Source: Blastocladiella britannica (taxonomy: Eukaryota; Blastocladiomycota; Blastocladiomycetes; Blastocladiales; Blastocladiaceae). From it: DNA of 64,000 bases. Positions 1 through 11,302 of this stretch are shown here, piece by piece (within the stretch, counting starts at the first letter, position 1; the number at the start of each line of letters is the position of its first letter). The stretch spans positions 1-64,000 of the forward strand of contig MU624542.1 in assembly GCA_025349905.2 (NCBI GenBank). Direction: 5' to 3'. Under the pieces are notes generated by a model. It did not search any database, was not told the origin of the DNA, and was given only the letters and a program-made list of their open reading frames with translations. Position numbers and translations under genes: made by a program.

Positions 1-398
1 AAAAAAAAAAAAAAAGAGGCACCTTTTCGGGAATCAAGCACCTGTTGCTGCTCGGTGGCAAGCATGTTCGCGTCGGGTGCATGTTGATGCGCCACCACCA
101 CGGGAGCCTCTCCTCCTTCTGCAACCGGCGGCGATGAGGCGCGTCCAGCACCCAGCGATCGCTGCTGCTGCTGGCTCTGGTTGATAGTGATAGTACTGGC
201 TGTCGGTACAGAATGACCATCCGACGACCGTGGCACCTCACTCTTCATGAAGAGTCCCATGCGACGCGCAGTGGGCGGGGACACAAAACTGACGTGACCC
301 GTCTGCTGCGACGTAGAGCTCGTGGCGGGCAAGGTGCCACTGCCAACACCACTAACACCGCCATTCAGCGACGTTGGCGAAATGTGTGGGACAGACAT
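1..398 (-). CDS. Unknown Ser/Gln-rich protein, 5' exon (partial)
   Basis: The reverse strand is open from an ATG at 398 to the window edge. About 125 codons are visible, giving a low-complexity Ser/Thr/Gly/Gln-rich N-terminus with a short Gln run (about residues 78-82) and no recognised domain. A GTGCCTC followed by poly-T at 22-1 looks like a 5' splice site of the type used elsewhere here, so the first exon probably ends near 23. The rest of the gene is outside the window, so no function can be given. The start is the first ATG after an AT-rich upstream stretch; codon use resembles the neighbouring genes. Confidence 0.55.
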   Translation of the reverse strand, partial: MSVPHISPTSLNGGVSGVGSGTLPATSSTSQQTGHVSFVSPPTARRMGLFMKSEVPRSSDGHSVPTASTITINQSQQQQRSLGAGRASSPPVAEGGEAPVVVAHQHAPDANMLATEQQQVLDSRKGASFFFF

Positions 399-1294
399 GA
401 CGCGTTGATCGGTAGGTAAATAATAAGTAAATAGGGAAAAGAGGAGATTTTGAGGAGAAAAGAGAAAACGAAGAAAGAAAAAGGATTTACGGGGGACGCA
501 GCAGAGCAGGCGGTGGACGGAATGGGTGCAAATGAAGAACCAGAGTCGCAGTATGCAGACAGGGCATGCCACGAGCGTAAAGTCAACGTCGTCGCAAAAA
601 TGGTTGGACTGAGAAGTGATCTCGATTGGAGAAGCGTTCTTCGTTGTGCTGCTGACTGACGGCTATTTTAAGTGCGTGTCGGCTTCGTTTGTCTTTCGGT
701 CGCGGGAGGGAGGAAGTACGCGCGCGCGTGCAGGAGTGTACGATGGGTGCGTGTACGTGTGCGTATATCAAGTATCCGATTAAAGATATTCTCTCCTGAA
801 TTTTTCGAAAAAAAATTGTGAGTGCGATTTTGAAAGAGAAGTATCGCGTTCAGACAAAACGACACTCGAAAAGGGTGGATCCAGAGAAAGGCGAAATCCA
901 CTTTCCTTTTATTTCACTCCCAGCAGTAACAGGAGAGAGGGAGAGGGAGAGTAAGGTAATGGCAATGGGACCGAGGAGAAGTTTTTTTTTTTTTTTTTTC
1001 TCAAACCAAAAAAAACAGATTGGGAATCAAAAATATTTCGCGGGGATCCAATCCGACATACCTGCTGCTTGCAAACTGCTCGCCCGGACGGACCGCGTCA
1101 AAAAGTTGATAAAAGTAAAATGAGAGGAGGAGGAAAGAGAGGCAGCGACCTCGCACCTTTCCCTGACCCATAATTGGCCAGTGAAGAAAAAAAAGCATGA
1201 GCGATCCGGGAACTGGATCTGTTTCCACGTTTTTATGGAGCGAAAATTGCTAGGACAAAAAAATGTGTACATGAACGGGAAGGGAATACAACAA
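399..1294. other. Intergenic region between two minus-strand genes
   Basis: About 0.9 kb between the 3' end of the subtilisin gene and the start of the partial gene at the window edge. It holds a purine-rich stretch around 430-480, an alternating GC-rich run near 720-730, and a T homopolymer near 984-1000. It probably contains the promoter of the upstream partial gene and the 3' UTR of the protease. I see no credible coding exon, tRNA or repeat family. Confidence 0.5.
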
Positions 1295-3537
1295 CTACCA
1301 ACCGCCTTGCCGGGGACTGCTGCGACTGGCGCCAGGGTGACCACCACCTCCGCCGTATCCTCGAGGCGACGCGGGAGAGGGTCCAGGGTTGTACCCGCCG
1401 TTACTACTACCGCCACCATGCCCATAGCCAGCGCCAGCGCCAGCGCCAGGCCCACGGTAGGCGGCGGGGCCGCTCGGTGCGCCATAGCCACTACCCCCGC
1501 CTCCACCTCCACCTTGGTATCCAACGCTGCTCTCTTGTCCATACCCGTACCCAGGCTGAGCCGCGCCATACCCAGAAGCGTCTTGCTGGTACCGGTCTTG
1601 CTGGTAGCGGCTGTTGCTGCCGCTGTACGCAGGCTGCGGCGGCCCGTACCGCTGCGAAACGCCGCTGCCACCACCGCCACCGCCACCATACATGGGCGGC
1701 GGCGTGTATGGACCATCGCTGTACCCACCTCCATTCGGCGACGGGCCATTGTACGAAGACGACCCGGCGCTGTAAGCGGTGCCACGCGGGTACGCTGGGA
1801 GCGGGGTGGGCGACGCGGGAACACCGCCACCAGGCGAGCGCACGGGGATCAGCTCGAGCCCGCCCTTGCCGCCGCCGTACCCGGGCTTTTCGCTGGCCCA
1901 CGGCAAAGTGGCTCCGCCACTGGCGGCGGTGCTACCGGCCGTGGCAGGGAGATTGGCCATCGATACGGGCAGCTTTCCGCCGGCGCCAATGATCTTGGGC
2001 TCGCGACCGCCGACGTGCATGCACCGGCGCACCGAGATGAGTCCAATGCACATCACCAGCAGCGTGGCCGCGCCAATGGCCACAAACGCCGCGTACGGTG
2101 GGATCGTGACCCCAAAGATCTTCATGGGCCGGTTGTTAATCCCGCGCTGGATCGTCCCGGTGATCAAGAAGCTCTCGTCAATCGTGCTTTGCGACAGCGG
2201 CAGGTACGCGAGCGAGCGGAGCAGCTTCGAGTCCTGCGTGTTCTTGTCCTCGGACCGCAAAAACACCTTTTCTTGCGAGTAGTGCTGCAGCTCGGACCGG
2301 ACCTGCGCCGGCGTCAGCTGCTTGCCATTGTACTTGTCAAAGAGGTGGGCAACGATCCCCGTCACGAACGGCGCTGCCTGCGACGTGCCCTGCTTGTGCA
2401 CGTAGTTCGAGAAGGACGAGTCCTTGTCAAGCGACCAGATTTCTTCTCCTGGGGCAAAGACTTGGTTTTCGGAGGTCATGGTTAGATATTTTTTGTTGTT
2501 CAACAAGAAAGACGAGATGATACGAACGCTGGACGCAATCGCCATAGTTGGAAAATTCCACACGCGGGACGTTCACTGTGTTGTCCCAGAGATCAAACGT
2601 GTACTTTTGAATGGCGCCGACCATCACCACGTCCTTGACGCCGAGGCCAATCGGACTGCACTTGTTCTTGTTGTCGTTCCCCGCCGCCACAATGACTGGA
2701 ACGTTGTACGTCTGCGTGTAGTAGTTGAGCATTTCGACGAGGCCGGGCGCTGGGTCAAACTCCTGGGTCACGTTGTTGACGTGCGGGCCTAGCGACATGT
2801 GCACGACCGCCGGCCGCTTGAGGTTGGGTGCGATCGTCGTGAGCCCCGTAATGATGTCGAGGTTGTTGGCCTCCGTCAAGCATCCAATGACGCGCAGCAT
2901 GTGCAGATTGGACTTGCGCGCAACGCCCGTAAGGGCGCCACCAATGATCCCGGCGACGTGGGTGCCGTGTCCTATTTTTTTTTGAGTATGTGTCAATCGG
3001 AATGTCCAGCATGACATGAAGACAAAACAAAAATGAAGTACCATTGCAGTCGGGGATCGGGTTCGACTTCAACGAGTCGGCAATGAAATCGATGCTAGCA
3101 CGGCCATTAAAGTCGCGGTGCCGGTATTCTGTTCATATTGTTTTGTTGGTTGTCTGTCGACTAAAAAATTCAAAGATTGAAATAAAGCGCACCAACGCCC
3201 GAGTCCAGAATGTACACGTGGGCCGAGGCACCCGTATATTCCGTGGTAAACAGGTCGTTCTTGTAGCCATCTATTAGTAAATTGGGTGAGTGAGTTTTGA
3301 CTTTGCGAAAAAGGAAAAAGAACGCACCAATCAAATCCAAGCCCCACAGGTTGAATTGCACGCCATTGTCATTGATTGAGGGCAAGTCCGTCGCATTGTC
3401 GGGCATCGTTTTGATTTTGAGGTGCAAGGGCCGAGGGAACGGCGCGGGCTTTTCCTTGAGCAGTGCAATCGGGGCAGGAACAGTGATCTGAGGCATGCCG
3501 GCAGGAGTGCCAGGGGTGGCGGCACCAGAAGCAGCAT

Positions 3538-3568
<31 letters not shown>

Positions 3569-4168
3569 AGCACCGGGAGCCGGGGTCGGAGTCGGGGTTG
3601 CGGCACCAGCGGGCCGGGCCGATGAACTAGTGGACGAAGGAGGCCGCGACGACGACGACGCAGGCGGCGCTTGGTAGCGGCGCAGCTTGCGGTCCTCCTC
3701 CACGTTCTCGATACAGGGCACCAGGTGCATCTCGCACCAGTGCTGTTCATCCGCATTGGGCCACTGGACAACGTGCGCATTCAGCTCGCGAATGTCGGCC
3801 ACGACCGACCCGCCCAGCGCCTCCACCAGTGACGGGAACGACGATGGGAGGGCTGAGAAAGGGCAGGTACGCGACAGGCGCACCAGCACCCGCTGCGAGT
3901 CGGTGCGGGCGTTGGGGGCGGCGTTGTGGGTGATAAAGACCCGCGGAGGGCAGGTACCGAGCGATGCCGGGGCCAGCCCGCGCTTGGTCAGGTGTGCTGC
4001 GATGCCGTCGCGCTCAAGGTGTCCCGGAGCGGCGGCCAGCAGGCGCCGTTGAAAGAGGGCCAGGTCCTTTTGGGGGGGAGGTGGTGATAGCGGTGATGGT
4101 GGCGACGCGGCCACGGCCAAGAGTGCCAGGGCGGCAATGGCGGTGGTGGTAGCAGCGGCAATGTGCAT
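1295..4168 (-). CDS. Membrane-anchored subtilisin-like serine protease (S8)
   Basis: Five exons (4168-3328, 3270-3193, 3128-3042, 2971-2528, 2460-1295) encode 871 aa. The N-terminus is a signal peptide of about 22 hydrophobic residues, followed by an I9-type propeptide (about 75-150) and an Ala/Pro/Thr-rich linker. The S8 catalytic triad is complete: Asp in ILDSGV (about 303), His in GHGTHVAG (about 340) and Ser in GTSQAAPF (about 511), with the oxyanion Asn in VAAGND. A transmembrane helix near residue 600 follows the catalytic domain, and the last 230 or so residues are Gly/Tyr/Ser-rich (GYGG-like). It is probably a type I membrane protease active at the cell surface or in the secretory pathway. 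Most fungal proteinase K-like enzymes are soluble, so the anchor and tail are unusual. Family assignment is firm; substrate is unknown. Confidence 0.92.
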
Positions 4169-4609
4169 TTATTTTATAGTTTTTTTTTCTATAACGTGGT
4201 GCCAATTCAAAGAGGAACTTGACTTGGACTTGACCTGTGGATGTGGCGAATATATTTGAAACCTCAAGCTGGCTTGGGTTCGCGAGAGGAATAAAAAAAA
4301 AAATGACCAGAGAAGAAACAGTTGCAGCAGTAAAACTACGGCGAGCAAGACGTCGGTCTCAGTGCGTCGTTGAGCCCGGCCATGGTCTCACTCTCTTGGG
4401 TGGTGTGGGAAGGAAGTTGCGGCACCAAGCCAAAGTTCATGACTTTTGTGTGGTGTTGTGTTCGCGTGAAGCTCTCCAGGACTCTATTTCGCCCTCTCTC
4501 TAAAAATTGTTTTTTTTTTGCAAGAGTCCACGTACAATAGCACACACACCCCGCAACCAAAATCTATAGACTTGTGTGCTGGCTCCACCGTAAGAAAATA
4601 ACATAATAC
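4169..4609. promoter_or_regulatory. Divergent promoter region
   Basis: A 441 bp gap separates the starts of the subtilisin gene (minus) and the SH3 membrane protein gene (plus), so it must hold both promoters. It has A/T runs near 4180, 4292 and 4508. No specific transcription factor site can be assigned by eye. Confidence 0.4.
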
Positions 4610-6729
4610 ATGGGCCTGTCTCAAAAATCCACACGACCACTGACGTCCGCGCTGGCTGCGGCTTTGGTGACGGTGCTTCTGGTCAGCTCCACTGCGTCGG
4701 CCACGCCCGTCACTGGCCAGAATGGGTGCACAGGCATTGACCTGTCGTCGTCAAAGTACTGCTCTGGTACGTCGTCGCCTATTTTATGGTGATAATGAAC
4801 GCCACTTTTTTAATTTATTCTAACACAACCTACCATAACACAGCCTTTGCCCCGACCCTGCTCGGCCCAACATCGTACTCGCAGCAGCTCATTGCCATGT
4901 TCGCCACCAACACCTCGAGCCAGGCCGACCCGGCAAAGACCCAGTACCTTCAGAGCCTGGGCCTGGATGCCATCTCCTCGGCCGCTGACTTTGACACGCG
5001 CGTGTTTGAGCAGCAGGTGCTCGCCAACCTGTCCACCGTCAACAACGTGTGGTTCCGGTGCCCGTACCAGACGCGCGGCGTGCAGCTGTCGCTGACCATG
5101 TACTGCGGGATGCTGCTCAACGGCAACCCCATCTCCAATGCGCCCGTGGCATGCCTGCCGACCAGCGCGCCCGTGGGCACTGCACCGGGACTGTGCAACT
5201 CGTCCACCACCAAGTCCTACTCGGACGGCGCCTACAACTACGAAAAGGACGCGTCGTGCGCGGGGCTGGACATTCCCAAGGCCAAGTTGGCAGCCCAGAC
5301 CATTTACTCGGCCTTACAACGGGCGCCCGATGCCAAGGCCGCGTTCTTTAGCAACCAGTCGGCCACGTGCGTTGATGCGGCGGTCGCCGAGGGCAAGTTT
5401 GGCATGTGCGGGTGGCCCACGCGCTATGCGGCGTGCCAGAACGGGTGCGTGTCTACCACCCTCGGCAACTGCGCGTCGGTCGGACCCTCGGCAACCCTCT
5501 TGCCCGACTCGCTGAACACGGGCGCGGGTGGCGCTACTGGTAACAATGGCAGCACCACCGGTGGCGACACGGCAGCTTCCAATGGGTCGTCGATCCTGGC
5601 GATTGTGCTGGGCACGGTTGGTGCCGTGGTCCTGGTCGGCGCGCTTGGCGTGGCCATGTTCATGTACCGCCGCCGCCGCATCGCGACTGACATGCAGACC
5701 CGCGCCGAGTACATGCGCGGCGGCAACACGGACCCCGGGTACACTGGCTTTGGCGCCGGGTCGGTCATCAAGGCCCCCGCCGCCACTGCCTCGGGGAACC
5801 CGGCCGCGTACACCATGGACGTGCCGACGGTCGGCCGCATGTCGGTGATGGAAGGGTCGCCGCCCAACCAGGACCGCATGCTCTCGGACGCCATGTCTGG
5901 TGGTGGCAACGGAGCCACGCAACTGCCTCCGCTGACGCTGTCTTCGCTCCCACTGGCGCTTCCGTCGTCGCCCCTCGGCGGCAATGGCGGCACCGCGTCG
6001 GCGCCCCAGGCGGCGGCAGATGCGCCGCTGCGCCGTCCGCCATCCACCAAGCTGTCGACGCTGACGCCGCCGCCGCGCACGTCGTTCTACGAGCGCGACG
6101 ATCTGGAGTCGATTGCACCCGAGGACTCGGCGTCCAACGTCGGCATCAACCCGCGGTACCGCCCGGGACTTGCGTTCCGCCCGCCGTCCAACATGCCCGC
6201 GGTCCCCGCGGTCCCCGGCGGCTCGCTTGGTGTGCCCGGAGCCGCTGGCGCTGGCGCCACGGCTGCTCTGACCGCTGCCGCTACCGCCAAGCCCAGTCCG
6301 CTGGCCAAGGACGCGCAGCAGCAGCAGGAGGTCATGCAGGCCGAGGCGCGCGCGGCGGTCGGCACGTTGCCCGCGGTCGGCCGCGTGGTGCTCGGCACGC
6401 TCACCGCGCACCGCGTGTTCCACACGTACCACCCGAAGCTGGGCGACGAGCTGGCCATTGGTCCCGGCGATGTGCTCAACGTCGACCTGGTGTTTTCGGA
6501 CGGATGGGGCCAAGGGTTCCGTGTCGACCCGACCACTGGCGCCAAGATCGGGCCCGTCGGCGTGTTCCCGGTCGCGGCCTTAGAGCCGGTGGTTACTGGG
6601 TCGGCGATTTCGGGCAGCCAGGCCGCTGCGGCTGCGGCTGCGGCTGCTCAACAGCAACAGAGTGTGGGGTCGAATGCGTCGGCGCTGGCCAAGGCCATGC
6701 CGCTGCCGCAGTCGCCCGGGATGCAATAA
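4610..6729 (+). CDS. Single-pass membrane protein with cytosolic SH3 domain
   Basis: Two exons (4610-4766, 4844-6729) give 680 aa. Order: signal peptide (about 1-31), Cys-rich ectodomain with regularly spaced cysteines (about 40-270), Gly/Thr/Asn-rich stalk, one transmembrane helix (about 300-322) followed by a RRRR stop-transfer signal, a long disordered Pro/Ala-rich cytosolic region, and an SH3-type domain near the C-terminus (about 566-635, with the ALYDY-like position replaced by AHRVFHTYHP and a conserved DGWGQGF motif), then poly-Ala/Gln. Proteins of this layout in fungi are thought to link the wall or surface to cytosolic partners; that role is inferred here. The gene shares its promoter with the protease and converges on SCAR, 70 bp away. 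Confidence 0.82.
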
Positions 6730-6799
6730 ACGACACCACCTTCAATATATACATTTTCAGCAAGTCTTCATTTATACGCGCAGGTACGAAGGACAGAAA

Positions 6800-8486
6800 T
6801 CACCAGTCGTCGTCGTCGTCGCTCCCACCCGACTCGTCGCTATCGCTCATTTCAATCGCCGCCCGCCGCATCAGGATCGTGGCCACGCTGTCTCCCGCGG
6901 GCTCCTTGGTCGCTAGCGGTGGGCGCTCCGCTGCTGCATCCACTTTACGTAACTTGAACCCGCCGCCCTTGATGGACGCCAGCAGGCCGTCGCGTCCGTC
7001 CTCTGGTGCGGCTGCCGCTGATGTGCCGCGCGTATCTTGGCTCGGACTCGGTACCGCGCGCAACTTGGGGGCTTGAGAGACGAGCGCTGCTAGCGACGGC
7101 GCACCTGCTCCTGATCCTGACGAAGAGGACGATGGAGGGGGCGGCGGCGGCGGTGGGGATCCCGTTGCTCCACCCACAATCGCAGGCGGGGGTGGAGGTG
7201 GAGGTGGAGGTGGGGGCGGCCCACCACTTCCCTTCTTGTTGGATCCAACTGGTGTTGCTGCTGGGCCTGTAGACAGCTGATGCGGCGGCGGCGGCGGCGG
7301 AGGCGGGGGTGGAGGCAGTGATCCAGCACCACTGCCATCATACGAAGCAGAGGGCGGCGGCGGCGGAGGCGGAGGGAGCGGCAAGAGCGGAGGCAGCGAC
7401 GCCGCCAGCATGTCCATGTCCAGCGGCGGTGGAGGCGGCGACATGCCGTGATCGCCACCAAATGCCGGAGGGGGCGGCGGCGGTGGAAGCGACGTGAACG
7501 GCATCATCAGATCCCCGCCCATGCTCGGCGGCGGCGGAGGAGGAGGAGGCGGAGGCAGCAGTGGTAGCATTGACGGATCTGACATGGGAATGGCCGCAGC
7601 GGCACCCAGGCTTTCCCCAGGCGACACCAGCGTCGCGTTGGGCCCAGGGGCCGCGCCAAGAGGCTGCTGCTGTTGCTGGATCGACAACGTGGCATGAGGA
7701 GCCATTGGAGCTGCTGGCCGGCCCGAGTTGCCAGCATTACTCTCAGCCTTTTTGCGAGCAGCGATGGTGTTTTTGCGGACGCTGCCCGCCTCTACCTTGT
7801 TGCTATTCATGTTCTTGCGCATCTTCTTGCGCTTCTTGCGCTCCTCGTCCTCGGTGGCCATGACTTTGCGCCACTGGTCGACAAAGTACGCCGGGTACGA
7901 GTATAGGTCCATGGACCGGATCCCGTCGGACCGGAACGGATCGAGCCGCGCCAGCGCCGGGGGCGGCGTGCACTGGGTCGCCAAGGTGTCGGAAATCACG
8001 GGCGGGCGCGAGGACTTGGTCAGGAATCCAAACAGTTTCGGGGCCGCTGACACTGAGGATCCTGATTTGTTGGAGGGGGGATCTCCTCCAATACCGGTCA
8101 GAGAGGATCCTTGGGGTAGAGACTGCACGCGGATCGGGTGCGAGGCAAGGTACATGTCCGAGGGCACCGCGGGGAGATCCCCGGCCGCCACGGCTAGTGC
8201 ACTGACCCGTGCTTCCAGAGCTGCGGCACGGTAGGCCGAGTCGGATACTTTTGCGTGCAGATCTATTCATTGGTGCGGTCTTTAATTTTGTGGCTCCTCG
8301 GATGAATGAATGAAAGAAGATACCAGAGAGGACCGTGTGGGCGTGATCCGCGACCATGGCCAGCGCTTCCACGCAGCGCACCAACTGGATAGCGGCGGTG
8401 CGTGCGCGCTCGGTGGCTGGATCCGCGGGGTTGGGCGGGACCACGGGCGGTGGTGCCGTGGTCACAGTGTGTCGGACCAGGGTCAT
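6800..8486 (-). CDS. SCAR: SCAR/WAVE actin nucleation-promoting factor
   Basis: Two exons (8486-8324, 8262-6800) encode 541 aa. The N-terminal 100 residues match a SCAR homology domain (heptad segment LSDLHAKVSDSAYRAAALEA). The block LYSYPAYFVDQWRK, followed by a Lys/Arg-rich basic segment, is the DPSYFFDLW-type motif of WAVE proteins. A long region of poly-proline tracts follows, then a WH2 motif (LLASIKGGGFKLRKV, about 478-492), a central amphipathic segment and a terminal acidic DDDDDW, which together recruit actin and the Arp2/3 complex. The YFVDQW motif separates it from WASP and WASH. SCAR is absent from most Dikarya but kept by crawling zoosporic fungi, so amoeboid zoospore motility is a reasonable inference. 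Rho/Rac control through the WAVE complex is expected but not visible here. Confidence 0.9.
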
Positions 8487-8603
8487 CTTTATATTTTCAC
8501 TTGGAGACTGATGTGAAAAAAGAGAGATGGTTTGTGATGGGAAAAAAGCTGTCATTTCTTTTGTTTGCTTTTGGACTTTGCGAACTGAGACGGACCAAGT
8601 AAA

Positions 8604-11265
8604 ATGACAGCGGAGACAGAGACGCTCATGGTCTCGGACACGACAGACCTCGCGCCCTTACTGGTGTCGCAGCGAGTGACGGCCACTGACGCGGTCATGA
8701 GTATGTCTTATTAAAACTTATTATGAAAAAATTGTTTTAACCAAAAAATATGTAACAGTCCGATACCAGCTCTCGCGCCCGGATGGCTCGGTGCTTTCGT
8801 GCTCGCACAAGCTCCTGCCTCCCAAGGGTCACCTGCACTCGCCTGGCATGGGTACTATTTATTCGATCTTAACGGAAGACGCTGGACTCAACAAAATAGT
8901 ACCATAGGAATCTGCCGCGGCCTCGGCGCTGCCCTGGTGGGCCTCGTTCCCGGCCAAACCGCCCGCTACCGTTTCTCCGGCGCAGATCGTGTGTGACACT
9001 CTCAATTTTCTTTCTTGCTCACAATTAACACCAAAAAGAAAAAAAGTGACCCCATGCCACCCCGCCGTCGCGGTCGACATGGAGCAAGACTTTGCCGACG
9101 TGGAAATCGAGGTCCTCGGTATTGACATCCGGGTATCGTCGACTTCTTTTCTCTTGCTCAACAGAACGCGTACTCATAAATGACAATAACAGGCAAAGGA
9201 ACCCTCGCCCGACTTTATCGACCGAGTCAACGCGCTCAAGGCCCATGCCACCGCACACCTGGCATCCGCGCCCCTCGTCGCCATCAAGTACTACTCGGCC
9301 GCCGCCGATTTGCTCCAGGCGGTGATTGCACGGCCGTCGCGCACCGCCGATTTCGCGGGAAACGCGTTGGCGTATCGGGCTGCGCTCTTGCCTCTCCGCG
9401 CAAACCTCGCACACGCGTACCTGATGGCCCACGAGCCTCATCTCGCTGACCAGCTCGCACGACTTGGGCTCGTGTCGGTGGCCGCTGGGCCTGGATCGTC
9501 GGGTGTTTCGCAAACGGATGCCGCGCTCATGACTGCTCCCGCTCTTGTGGCTGCTGCCTTTTCGGCCGCGGCAGACTCGGATGTCACGCGCGGACTGGTG
9601 GCCAAACTGGCGTTCCGGCTTGCTCGCGCGTTCGAGCTGGTTGACAAGACCGCCGACGCGCACGCCGTGTGTGATGCAGGGATTGCCGCGTACTGCGGCG
9701 GCGACGTCAATGCGGCCCAGGCCGCTCCTTTCCGAGACCTGGTGCGCAAGATGGCCGCGGCAGAAAAGGCTGCCAACGCCGTGTACACGCGCATGTTTGC
9801 GATTTCGCCGTCGCCCTCTACCAACGAAGACGACAAGTCGCTCGAGGACATTGACATTGATCAGGAGCTGATGCCTGTGGACCCGGCTAGCAAGGACTGG
9901 ACCGACGAGGAAAAGGCCAACATTGCCTCGTGGGCCGGTGAGACCATCGAGACGGTTTTCCCCACACAGTCTGCACCGGTACCTGCCGCTGCCCTGGCTG
10001 CCTCACAGCAAAATGGCGCATCTGGAGCAGCAGTCGCATCCGCCCTTGCCGCCACTTCCTCGACCGAATGGCCCGAAGACGACTTGCCCCCCGTCAACAA
10101 GCCGCTGAGCCGGTTTTTCCGCCCGTTTGATCCGACCGAGACTGAGCCGGACTCGACGCCCGCGCCGACGATCCAGTCGATCATGGACGCGTTCTCGTCG
10201 GCGGCGCTGCACGCGGCGCTCTCGCGCGTGTACTTCCCGCACTCGCACTACGCGCTGCCGTCGGTGCTGGTGTGGTGCAGCAAGAACTGCTCGGAGCTGC
10301 GCCGGTGGCTCACACCCTGGCCGAGTCTGGCTCTGCCGTTGACCGAGGCACTGTTAACGCGGCTGATTGTGGAAGGTAACTTGCAGATCATTGACGGGCA
10401 TACCAACACGCTGCAGTCGCCCCAGGAGCTACTGGAGCTCGGTGCGCACTATGTCGCGGCTGACAACGCTGCCGACGCGGAAGAAGACACAACCAAGAAG
10501 GACGATGCCCAAGATAAAGAGGAACCGCCGACCCAGGCCATGCTCAACACTGCGGCCGCAGCCAAGGCGGAAGTGCCGCGCATGCCTCTGTTCTCCATGA
10601 CCAATGCGTCGATCTCGGGACCCGGGTACAAGGTTGCGGTGCCGCCGCACCCAGTGGTGCACCCGCCGCCGACTCCCGCGCAAGTCGCAAACCTTCTCCC
10701 CGTTGACTTGGCGCCGCGCGACCCCGAGCACCAGCCGCAGCCCTTTTCGGCCAACCTGATTGTGCAGGCCAAGCAGCGGATCAACCTGGGCATGCGGCCG
10801 GGCAACACGTACCGGCTGGACAAGGTGGTCAAACTGTTGGCCACCACGATGTTTTCGCGCACCAAGAACCCGAACGACTCGGCGTGGTGGCTAGTCAAGG
10901 ATTTCTTTGATGCGGGCACCATCAAGCCGCTGGGTCCGTACAAGCCGCCGACGGCGCCCGGAGCGTACCCGAAAGTGTTTTTGCCGTTCGACTTTGCGGT
11001 CGGGTTGCCGGCGTTCGTGCGCAAGGAGGACCGCGAGCGCGAGGAGGCCGAGCGGGCTGCTGCGGCCGAGGCCATTGAGGGCGGGTTTGGGATCTCCTTG
11101 AAACGAGCCGATGATGTGGAAGTGCCTGAACTGGCGACGACGACGACGACGACGACGACGGAGGCGACGACCGAGGTGACCACCACCACCACGATCACGA
11201 CCAAGGATCCGACAACCAACACTGCCGAGGATCAACAGGCCGAGAATGCCCATGCTGCCGCGTAA
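8604..11265 (+). CDS. FKBP-like / TPR protein with novel C-terminal half
   Basis: Five exons (8604-8700, 8759-8851, 8908-8988, 9047-9132, 9193-11265) give 809 aa. Residues about 25-118 resemble a degenerate FKBP prolyl-isomerase fold: a YQLSRPDGSVLSCS strand pair, a GLGAALVGLVPGQTARYRF block and a closing EIEVLGIDI strand. Most active-site aromatic residues are not visible, so it is probably not catalytic. Helical repeats of TPR type follow (about 120-290). The second half carries acidic linkers and a conserved-looking block near residues 630-720 that I do not recognise, then a poly-Thr run encoded by a (GAC)n repeat. FKBP-TPR proteins usually serve as Hsp90 co-chaperones or scaffolds, but this link is an inference. 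Start codon and exons are supported by phase. Confidence 0.6.
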
Positions 11266-11302
11266 GTAATAAGTGATAAATAATAATATATTTTTTCTCG
11301 GA

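Noticed and set aside
984..1000. Poly-T and other homopolymers as transposon tails
   Set aside because: Homopolymers occur throughout introns and UTRs here without flanking duplications or coding remnants.
1181..2485. Long open frame on the plus strand opposite the subtilisin gene
   Set aside because: Arg/Ala/Val-rich translation with no domain; it is the antisense shadow of a GC-rich gene whose real strand shows a full catalytic triad.
5314..6513. Long minus-strand open frame opposite the SH3 membrane protein
   Set aside because: Composition is Arg/His/Val-rich and repetitive, explained by complement codon bias of the real gene.
6800..8486. Assignment as WASH or WASP instead of SCAR
   Set aside because: No WH1 or GBD domain and no WASH N-terminal motif; the YFVDQW basic block and SCAR homology helix favour WAVE/SCAR.
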